Shown piece after piece: positions 56,508-64,000 of a stretch of DNA of 64,000 nt; within the stretch, counting starts at the first letter, position 1, and the number at the start of each line of letters is the position of its first letter. This DNA is from Faecalicatena faecalis. GTDB taxonomy: Bacteria; Bacillota; Clostridia; Lachnospirales; Lachnospiraceae. The notes under the pieces are model-generated. The model was not told the DNA's origin. It saw only the letters and a list, made by a program, of their open reading frames with translations, and searched no databases. Position numbers and translations under genes: made by a program. The DNA lies in contig NZ_JABACJ020000005.1 in NCBI RefSeq assembly GCF_012524165.2, forward strand, positions 164,455 to 228,454, in the 5' to 3' direction.

Positions 56508-58022
56508 ATGATGAGAGGACTGCAGACGCCTGTCAGAGCGATTCGAAGACGCGTTTTTACAGAAGTTGCAAAGTTGGGATTTAAAGCTGACGCGGAGACG
56601 TTGTTAGCAGATATGGAAGCAATACCTTATGAGATTGTGAATGATGATACCGAGGTTCAGTACCGCGAGAGTACATATCGTGCCCGCGCGATCGTAAGAG
56701 AGAGACTGAGACTGGCAATGGGATTGTCCCTGCGCCCGGAGAATAAGCCAGTCCATCTGACTGCCGGAGTAGAAGCAAGTAATATTTCTGAAAAATACTA
56801 TGAGCCGCCTCTTATGCAGGTCATTCCTTCTGCGTGTGAACGCTGTGAGGAGAACAAATACGAGGTCAGCAATATGTGTAAAGGATGTCTGGCACATCCA
56901 TGCCAGGAGGTCTGTCCAAAAGGTGCGATCTCCATGGTGAACGGAAAGTCTTATATTGATCAGGAGAAGTGTATCAAGTGTGGTAAATGTAAATCTGTCT
57001 GTCCTTATGATGCGATCACTAAGAAGGAAAGACCTTGTAAGAATGCCTGCGGCGTGGGCGCCATCGTTTCCGATAAGCATGGCAGAGCCTATATTGATAC
57101 AGAGAAGTGCGTATCCTGCGGTATGTGTATGGTAAGTTGTCCGTTCGGTGCGATTTCTGATAAGTCACAGATTTTCCAGTTGACCCGCGCACTCAAGGAG
57201 GGCGGCGAGATCGTAGCAGAGATCGCACCGGCTTTCGTTGGGCAGTTCGGCGAGAATATTACACCGAGAAATATCAAGGCGGCCCTGCAGGAACTCGGCT
57301 TTTCAGAAGTATATGAGGTTGCCTTAGGAGCAGATATCGGAGCAATTTCAGAGGCGCATCACTATGTGGAAAAAGTAGTTTCTGGTGAACTGCCGTTTCT
57401 TTTGACTTCCTGCTGTCCATCCTGGGCGATGATGGCGAAGAAGTTCTTCCCGGATCTGATCGATCAGATTTCAGAGGAACTGACCCCTATGGTGGCAACG
57501 GCACGTACGATCAAAAAGGAACATCCGAATGCGAGAGTTGTCTTCATTGGGCCTTGTGCTGCGAAGAAGCTGGAGGCTTCCAGAAGGACGGTGCGAAGTG
57601 ATGTAGACTTTGTTGTTACATATGAGGAACTCCAGGCAATGTTCGATGCAAAGGAAATCGACCTGACGAAGTATTCCGCAGAATCCTCCTTCCATGATGC
57701 GACAGGAGCGGGCCGTGGATATGCGTGCGCTGGTGGTGTTGCAGAGGCGATTGAAAAGTGTGTCAATGAGTATTATCCAGGAGTGGAAGTCAATATCGAA
57801 CATGCGGAAGGACTTGCAGAATGTAAAAAGATCCTGACTCTGGCAAAGGCCGGCCGGATGAATGGATGTCTGATCGAAGGTATGGGATGTCCGGGCGGAT
57901 GTATTGCAGGAGCAGGTACGAATATCCCGGTGGCGAAGGCGAAAAAGGCACTTACAAATTATGTGAAGAATTCAACAAAGAATATTCCGCCGGAAGAATT
58001 GGCTGAGATTGAATTGAAATAA
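56508..58022 (+). CDS. [FeFe] hydrogenase, monomeric, variant H-cluster motifs
   Basis: This 504-residue protein has an N-terminal ~115-residue domain, several CxxCxxC ferredoxin-like 4Fe-4S motifs (~115-220) and a C-terminal H-cluster domain. The three H-cluster motifs read TSCCPSW (near 300), GPCAAKKLEA (near 350) and EGMGCPGGC (near 460). The second and third differ from the MPC and EVMACPGGC of classical group A enzymes, suggesting a group B-like type. It would handle H2/proton exchange with ferredoxin in fermentation. AGGAGG precedes ATG 56508. Confidence 0.87.
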   Translation: MMRGLQTPVRAIRRRVFTEVAKLGFKADAETLLADMEAIPYEIVNDDTEVQYRESTYRARAIVRERLRLAMGLSLRPENKPVHLTAGVEASNISEKYYEPPLMQVIPSACERCEENKYEVSNMCKGCLAHPCQEVCPKGAISMVNGKSYIDQEKCIKCGKCKSVCPYDAITKKERPCKNACGVGAIVSDKHGRAYIDTEKCVSCGMCMVSCPFGAISDKSQIFQLTRALKEGGEIVAEIAPAFVGQFGENITPRNIKAALQELGFSEVYEVALGADIGAISEAHHYVEKVVSGELPFLLTSCCPSWAMMAKKFFPDLIDQISEELTPMVATARTIKKEHPNARVVFIGPCAAKKLEASRRTVRSDVDFVVTYEELQAMFDAKEIDLTKYSAESSFHDATGAGRGYACAGGVAEAIEKCVNEYYPGVEVNIEHAEGLAECKKILTLAKAGRMNGCLIEGMGCPGGCIAGAGTNIPVAKAKKALTNYVKNSTKNIPPEELAEIELK

Positions 58023-58036
58023 TAAAATCGTAGTAG

Positions 58037-58060
58037 TTTGCGCCTATAGATATGCGCAAA
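58037..58060 (+). terminator. Weak hairpin after the hydrogenase gene
   Basis: TTTGCGC and GCGCAAA form a 7-bp stem 15 bp after the stop, without a clean T tract. Confidence 0.4.
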
Positions 58061-58066
58061 TAGTAT

Positions 58067-58095
58067 TTGAAAAACCGTTACAGCTATGGTATGAT
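58067..58095 (+). promoter_or_regulatory. Promoter for alaS
   Basis: TTGAAA (58067-58072), a 17-bp spacer and TATGAT (58090-58095), giving a ~155-nt leader. Confidence 0.75.
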
Positions 58096-58107
58096 AGGTT
58101 AGACACG

Positions 58108-58245
58108 CAGAGTGGATGAATATCCACTCTGTTTCTGTTGACTATATATGCATATCGGACCCTGAACACCGGCCAGGTGTTTAAGGGACGTGTCAGATAC
58201 AACATAGAGCAGGCAAGGTTGGTCTGCTTTAGATAAAGAAACCGG
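58108..58245 (+). promoter_or_regulatory. Structured leader of alaS
   Basis: Three hairpins follow in order: CAGAGTGGAT/ATCCACTCTG then TTTCTGTT (58108-58140, terminator-like), CCCT-AACACC/GGTGTT-AGGG, and AGCAG/CTGCT. The T-box core AGGGTGGNACCGCG was not found. The leader may control alaS by another route. Confidence 0.55.
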
Positions 58246-58257
58246 GAGGACGAGGTT

Positions 58258-60897
58258 ATGCAACCATATGGAGTGAATCAATTAAGAAAGATGTTTTTGG
58301 AGTTCTTTGAGAGCAAAGGACACCTGGCAATGAAGAGTTTTTCTCTGGTGCCGCACAATGACAAGAGCCTTCTGCTCATCAATTCAGGAATGGCTCCGCT
58401 CAAGCCTTATTTTACAGGCCAGGAGATCCCGCCGCGCAAGAGAGTGACGACTTGCCAGAAGTGTATCCGTACAGGCGATATCGAGAATGTAGGTAAGACT
58501 GCACGCCACGGTACATTTTTTGAGATGCTGGGTAATTTCTCATTCGGTGATTATTTTAAGGAAGAGGCAATCGCATGGTCATGGGAATTTTTGACAGAAG
58601 TGGTGGGCCTTGACCCGGACAGATTATATCCGTCTGTCTATCTGGAGGATGACGAAGCATTTGAGATCTGGAATAAGAAGATGGGAATTCCGGCGGAACG
58701 TATTTTTAAGTTCGGCAAGGAAGATAATTTTTGGGAACATGGTTCCGGCCCATGCGGTCCGTGCTCTGAAATCTACTATGACAGGGGCGAAAAGTACGGA
58801 TGTGGAAGAGAAGATTGTACAGTAGGCTGTGAATGCGACCGTTATATGGAGATCTGGAATAACGTATTTACCCAGTTCGATAATGATGGGAAGGGCCATT
58901 ATGAAGAGCTGGAGCAGAAGAATATTGATACAGGGATGGGCCTGGAGAGACTGGCATCTGTTGTGCAGGATGTGGATTCTATTTTTGATGTGGATACCAT
59001 CAAAGCCCTCCGCGACCATGTGTGCCGTCTTGCAAAGGTGGAATATGGGAAAGACGAGAATACGGATGTTTCTATCCGTGTCATCACGGACCATATTCGT
59101 TCCGTTACATTCATGATTTCTGATGGCATCATGCCTTCTAATGAAGGTCGCGGATATGTGCTGCGCCGTCTGTTAAGAAGAGCATGCCGTCACGGAAGAC
59201 TGTTGAATATTGAAGGTAATTTCCTGCCGGAGCTGGCACTGACTGTCATCGAAGGTTCTAAGGATGGATATCCAGAGCTGGAGGAAAAGAAGGACTTTAT
59301 TTTAAATGTAATTGCAAAGGAAGAGGAACAGTTCAATAAGACGATCGATCAGGGACTGGGAATTTTATCCGATATGATCAAAGAGATGGAAGAGAAGGGG
59401 ACTAAGACCCTGTCCGGCGACGAGACATTCCGGTTATATGATACCTATGGATTCCCGATCGACCTTACTAAGGAGATTTTGGAAGAGAAGGGAATGGATG
59501 TGGATGAAGAAGGATTCCACGCAGCCATGGAGGTACAGCGTCAGACTGCAAGAGCAGCACGCGGTGTGACGAACTACATGGGAGCCGATGTGACCGTATA
59601 CGAGTCCATCGATCCAAGCATTACAAGTACATTCGTAGGATATGAGAATCTGACCTGTGTATCAGAGATTACCGTTCTGACAACAGAGACAGAGATTGTG
59701 GATGCTCTGTCAGACGGTGAGAAAGGCACTATCTTTGTGAAAGAGACACCTTTCTATGCGACCAGTGGTGGTCAGGAGGCCGATACAGGAGTGATTCGCA
59801 CGGCAGAAGGAGAATTCCAGGTAGAAGACACAATCAAGCTTCTGGGCGGCAAAATCGGTCATGTCGGCCGGGTCGTAAAGGGCATGATTAAGACAGGCGA
59901 TCAGGCAGAACTGGCAGTAGATGAAGAGAAACGTGCTCTGTCCGCAAGGAATCACAGTGCGACTCATCTGCTTCAAAAAGCTTTAAGAACCGTACTTGGA
60001 ACACATGTTGAGCAGGCTGGTTCCAGTGTGAACGAAGATAGACTGCGTTTTGACTTTACTCATTTCTCTGCATTGACTCCTGAAGAACTCAAAAAGGTAG
60101 AAGAGATCGTCAATGAGAATATTGCGAAGGGACTTCCGGTCGAGGTACAGAACATGCCGATCGAGGAGGCAAGAAAGACAGGCGCGCAGGCACTGTTCGG
60201 TGAAAAATACGGCGATATCGTCCGCGTTGTAAATATGGGCGGATTCTCTATTGAATTCTGCGGCGGAACTCACGTAAAGAACACCAGCGAGATCATGGCC
60301 CTTAAGATTTTGTCCGAGACAGGGGTAGCAGCAGGAGTGCGCCGTATCGAGGCATTGACCTCTAAGGGACTTCTGAAATATTACGATGCTCTGGAACAGA
60401 GGCTGAACGAGGCGGCTAAGGCTCTCAAGGCCACACCGGAGAATCTGGCAGAGAAGATTGGCCATATGATGTCTGAAAATAAAGCGCTGCATTCAGAGGT
60501 GGAGAGCTTAAAGAGCAAACTGGCACAGGATGCCATGGGCGATGTCATGGATCAGGTACAGGAAGTAAAAGGCGTGAAGCTTCTGGCTGCAGAGGTGGAT
60601 GGCGTTGATATGAACGGCCTGCGTGATCTCGGTGACCAGCTCAAAGAAAAGCTGGGAGAAGGGGTCGTTGTTCTGGCATCCGGTAATGACGGTAAAGTGA
60701 GTCTTATGGTAACCGCCACAGAAGCAGCTATGAAGCAGGGCGCACATGCAGGGAACCTTGTCAAAGCAATTGCCGGACTGGTAGGCGGAGGCGGAGGCGG
60801 ACGCCCGAATATGGCACAGGCCGGTGGAAAGAACCCGGCAGGCATCAAAGATGCGCTGGGGAAAGCAAAGGAGACACTGGAAGGACAACTTTCTTAG
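58258..60897 (+). CDS. alaS: Alanyl-tRNA synthetase
   Basis: This 879-residue class II synthetase has a full catalytic core, an editing domain with HSATHLL (near 566) and CGGTH (near 668), and a C-terminal DHHA1 domain with a glycine run. It charges tRNA-Ala and clears Ser/Gly mischarges. GGGAGG precedes the ATG. Confidence 0.98.
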   Translation: MQPYGVNQLRKMFLEFFESKGHLAMKSFSLVPHNDKSLLLINSGMAPLKPYFTGQEIPPRKRVTTCQKCIRTGDIENVGKTARHGTFFEMLGNFSFGDYFKEEAIAWSWEFLTEVVGLDPDRLYPSVYLEDDEAFEIWNKKMGIPAERIFKFGKEDNFWEHGSGPCGPCSEIYYDRGEKYGCGREDCTVGCECDRYMEIWNNVFTQFDNDGKGHYEELEQKNIDTGMGLERLASVVQDVDSIFDVDTIKALRDHVCRLAKVEYGKDENTDVSIRVITDHIRSVTFMISDGIMPSNEGRGYVLRRLLRRACRHGRLLNIEGNFLPELALTVIEGSKDGYPELEEKKDFILNVIAKEEEQFNKTIDQGLGILSDMIKEMEEKGTKTLSGDETFRLYDTYGFPIDLTKEILEEKGMDVDEEGFHAAMEVQRQTARAARGVTNYMGADVTVYESIDPSITSTFVGYENLTCVSEITVLTTETEIVDALSDGEKGTIFVKETPFYATSGGQEADTGVIRTAEGEFQVEDTIKLLGGKIGHVGRVVKGMIKTGDQAELAVDEEKRALSARNHSATHLLQKALRTVLGTHVEQAGSSVNEDRLRFDFTHFSALTPEELKKVEEIVNENIAKGLPVEVQNMPIEEARKTGAQALFGEKYGDIVRVVNMGGFSIEFCGGTHVKNTSEIMALKILSETGVAAGVRRIEALTSKGLLKYYDALEQRLNEAAKALKATPENLAEKIGHMMSENKALHSEVESLKSKLAQDAMGDVMDQVQEVKGVKLLAAEVDGVDMNGLRDLGDQLKEKLGEGVVVLASGNDGKVSLMVTATEAAMKQGAHAGNLVKAIAGLVGGGGGGRPNMAQAGGKNPAGIKDALGKAKETLEGQLS

Positions 60898-60915
60898 TTT
60901 TTTTCGCAGAAATGG

Positions 60916-60943
60916 TTGACGTTTATCGAAAATATGGTATAAT
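60916..60943 (+). promoter_or_regulatory. Promoter for rpsU
   Basis: TTGACG (60916-60921), a 16-bp spacer and TATAAT (60938-60943). Confidence 0.8.
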
Positions 60944-61022
60944 CTTTTGTAGTGCAATAAATATACCCGAACAGTCGTATGATGCACAATACAAGGCTGG
61001 AGGGGAGGTTAGGTGTGAGACT

Positions 61023-61199
61023 ATGTCAAATGTAATCGTTAAAGAAAACGAGACGTTAGATAGCGCTTTACGCAGATTCAAAAGAAACTGTGCAAAAGCT
61101 GGCATTCAGCAGGAGATTCGCAAAAGAGAACACTATGAGAAGCCAAGCGTAAGACGTAAGAAAAAATCTGAAGCTGCTAGAAAACGCAAGTATAATTAA
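61023..61199 (+). CDS. rpsU: 30S ribosomal protein S21
   Basis: This 58-residue basic protein is S21 ([26 protein letters not shown]). It aids initiation near the anti-Shine-Dalgarno end of 16S rRNA. ATG 61023 is the family start; GGGGAGG lies about 13 nt upstream. Confidence 0.97.
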   Translation: MSNVIVKENETLDSALRRFKRNCAKAGIQQEIRKREHYEKPSVRRKKKSEAARKRKYN

Positions 61200-61210
61200 T
61201 ATGTGCAGAT

Positions 61211-61240
61211 AAATAGAGTGTTGAAAAACACTCTATTTTT
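61211..61240 (+). terminator. Rho-independent terminator after rpsU
   Basis: An 11-bp perfect stem (AATAGAGTGTT / AACACTCTATT) with a GAAA loop and a T run. Confidence 0.93.
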
Positions 61241-61398
61241 ATGCTCATAAAGAGGGATAACAATTTGTAAATGACAGGATTTCCCTAAAGTTTTAAGATT
61301 TGTTTAAGACTTTCCAAAGTTCGTAGAAATGAAGAAAAAGCTGTGGTATGATATTTCATGTAAGCTGACAGATAGAAAGATAAGACGGAGTGATTAGA

Positions 61399-61986
61399 AT
61401 GTGGGACAAGATTATTTTAGGAAAAGACATATACCATGTGGTGCTTTGGTTCCTTACATATAGTATCCTTGGATGGGTAGTAGAATCTATCTATATGTCG
61501 ATCTGCAACAGAAAATGGACGAACCGTGGGTTTTCAAGAGGCCCTATTTGTCCTATTTATGGTGTGGGTGCACTGACAGTATACTTCCTGTTAAGTCCGT
61601 ACAGTCATAACAGGGTACTTCTATTCTTCCTGGGTGCGGTTCTTGCTACTGCGATTGAATGGGCTACGGCCAGGATCATGGAGCGGCTGTTTGGAGAGAT
61701 TTGGTGGGATTATACGGACAAGCCCTTCAATTATAAGGGAATTCTCTGCCTGGAGAGTACTCTTGCCTGGGGGTTATATACGGTGATCTTATTCGGAGTA
61801 CTTCATGGGTTCGTAGAACGGATCGTCAATGCGATACCATTTCATATTGGCAGAATTGCAGGAGCTGTATTGATTATCCTTTATGTGATTGATTTCCTGA
61901 CAACGGTATATCAGGAAAAAAGAGAAGAACTGCCATTTCATTTTACTGAGATCAAGGACCGTTTCTGGAATTTCATGGGACGCTAG
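61399..61986 (+). CDS. Putative ABC-transporter type IV membrane protein (CmpB-like)
   Basis: This 195-residue polytopic membrane protein has about five hydrophobic segments. The signature WVVESIYMSIC...RGFSRGPICPIYGVG places it in the family often labelled ABC_trans_CmpB / putative ABC permease. No ATPase partner lies nearby and the true function is unknown. ATG 61399 is preferred over GTG 61390 on spacing from ACGGAG. Confidence 0.8.
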   Translation: MWDKIILGKDIYHVVLWFLTYSILGWVVESIYMSICNRKWTNRGFSRGPICPIYGVGALTVYFLLSPYSHNRVLLFFLGAVLATAIEWATARIMERLFGEIWWDYTDKPFNYKGILCLESTLAWGLYTVILFGVLHGFVERIVNAIPFHIGRIAGAVLIILYVIDFLTTVYQEKREELPFHFTEIKDRFWNFMGR

Positions 61987-62017
61987 GAGACGAGAGTTAT
62001 TAAAAATATGGGAATAT

Positions 62018-62060
62018 AAAGGGATATCATGGATTTGCGTTCATGATATCCCTTTGTTAT
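62018..62060 (+). terminator. Rho-independent terminator
   Basis: A 14-bp perfect stem (AAAGGGATATCATG / CATGATATCCCTTT) is followed by GTTATTAT. Confidence 0.85.
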
Positions 62061-62251
62061 TATAGAAAAGTTCTCCTCATGCAAGTTTCGCAAGTGAAAT
62101 TCATTGTACTTCAAAAGAGGCTTCACTCGTCCTAGGCCTGCTTCTATAAATTGAATATAAAATAGGACGAAATGAATAATGAAAAATGAATTCTTGCAAA
62201 ATTAAGAAAATTGTAGTTATGGTAAAAAGAAAACTAAAGGATTAAAACCAC

Positions 62252-62344
62252 ATGCCAAATGGGAAAGAAACGTTTGTATACTGGGTGGAATTACAGGAAA
62301 ACGAAGGTGACATTAGAAATGAAGAGTTAGATTTATTGGGGTGA
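62252..62344 (+). CDS. Possible 30-residue small protein
   Basis: A short open frame (MPNGKETFVYWVELQ..., ending ELDLLG) lies in the 500-bp gap before gdhA. AAAGGA is 11 nt upstream. The family is not recognised, and it may be a gene remnant or chance. The rest of the gap is AT-rich, with an 8-bp CGTCCTA/TAGGACG pair. Confidence 0.25.
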   Translation: MPNGKETFVYWVELQENEGDIRNEELDLLG

Positions 62345-62378
62345 AGTGATAAAGTTATAAAAAATATGAAATTTTTCA

Positions 62379-62407
62379 TTGACAAAACTGCAATTAGTCT
62401 TTAAAAT
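62379..62407 (+). promoter_or_regulatory. Promoter for gdhA
   Basis: TTGACA (62379-62384), a 17-bp spacer and TAAAAT (62402-62407). Confidence 0.85.
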
Positions 62408-62464
62408 AATACGAGTAGACAATGCAGGTAAATAAAGGAAGATAAATTCTTTTGATTTTATTGA

Positions 62465-63817
<1,353 letters not shown>

Positions 63818-63847
63818 GATCGAAGCAATATAAAGTTCATAGAATTT

Positions 63848-63887
63848 GAGGCGTCCATAAGGGTTATCCCTTTAGGATGCCTCTTTT
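63848..63887 (+). terminator. Rho-independent terminator after gdhA
   Basis: A long imperfect stem from GAGGCGTCC to GGATGCCTC with a TTAT loop is followed by TTTT. Confidence 0.9.
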
Positions 63888-63959
63888 CATTATGGGTCGG
63901 ATAGACCCTGTTGAGTACGTTGGAGTTTCTCAGCAGAGAAACGGAAACGTGCGAAATAT

Positions 63960-64000
63960 AAACCACCCGCTATGCGGGTGCGCGACGTTTGTTATACAAA
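63960..64000. mobile_element. Possible IS200/IS605-type end (window edge)
   Basis: CACCCGC-TAT-GCGGGTG (63964-63980) preceded by AACC and followed by GCGCGACG resembles subterminal hairpins of IS200/IS605 elements. No transposase is visible, so this is tentative. Confidence 0.3.

Noticed and set aside
58096..58257. T-box riboswitch upstream of alaS
   Set aside because: The leader is structured, but the conserved T-box bulge sequence AGGGTGGNACCGCG is not present.

Overview
This 64 kb window looks like part of the chromosome of an anaerobic, spore-forming Firmicute, most likely a Lachnospiraceae (Clostridium cluster XIVa) gut bacterium. The supporting genes are gpr, spoIIP, the complete spoIIIAA-AH operon, spoIVB and spo0A, a monomeric-type [FeFe] hydrogenase, a B12-dependent split methionine synthase with MTHFR, glycogen synthase and an NADP-type glutamate dehydrogenase. 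I cannot name the species. Every gene except rpsT lies on the + strand. No tRNA, rRNA, CRISPR array or complete insertion sequence was recognised.

Layout. (1) 1-6429: the 3' end of a secondary-metabolite locus. It holds the thioester-reductase end of a probable NRPS, a translationally coupled 7TM histidine kinase, an HD-GYP response regulator, a free-standing AMP-ligase and an acyl carrier protein. (2) 6450-10498: ilvN and ilvC, a MATE exporter and a PyrE-like phosphoribosyltransferase. (3) 10589-17762: rpsT (- strand), the sporulation pair gpr-spoIIP, and a type IIA topoisomerase pair of parE/parC type. (4) 17834-28261: the classic rimP-nusA-rnpM-ylxQ-infB-rbfA-nrnA-truB-ribF operon, followed by a Na/Pi-cotransporter. 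(5) 28334-31105: rpsO and pnp. (6) 31885-36966: the spoIIIA operon. (7) 37072-38834: prfC. (8) 38844-50846: yqhY-nusB-xseA-xseB-ispA-dxs-tlyA-nadK-argR-recN-spoIVB-spo0A, in nearly the Bacillus subtilis order. (9) 50933-56375: glgA, MTHFR, the methionine synthase activation protein and metH. (10) 56411-63817: hydrogenase, alaS, rpsU, a membrane protein and gdhA.

Most of the window is housekeeping and sporulation DNA with clear sigma-A type promoters (TTGACA/TATAAT with 17-bp spacers) and intrinsic terminators. Two long gene-free stretches stand out: 31106-31884 (pnp to spoIIIAA) and 39306-40208 (yqhY to nusB). Each contains a pair of 240-300 bp, almost fully self-complementary elements in opposite orientation. 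All four share a 78-79 nt head made of two hairpins. Their stems differ in sequence but keep pairing, and the loops (notably ATCA) are retained. I recognise no named family for these. They are the best candidate here for an undescribed structured RNA or ssDNA-type mobile element.

The left-edge biosynthetic locus is the second point of interest: it joins peptide/acyl-thioester reduction to a membrane sensor and a c-di-GMP-type phosphodiesterase output. Smaller points are several promoter-proximal leader hairpins (rimP, pnp, alaS), an Arg/Gly/Gln-rich repeat in IF2, a shortened SpoIIIAF, and a possible IS200/IS605-type end at the right edge.
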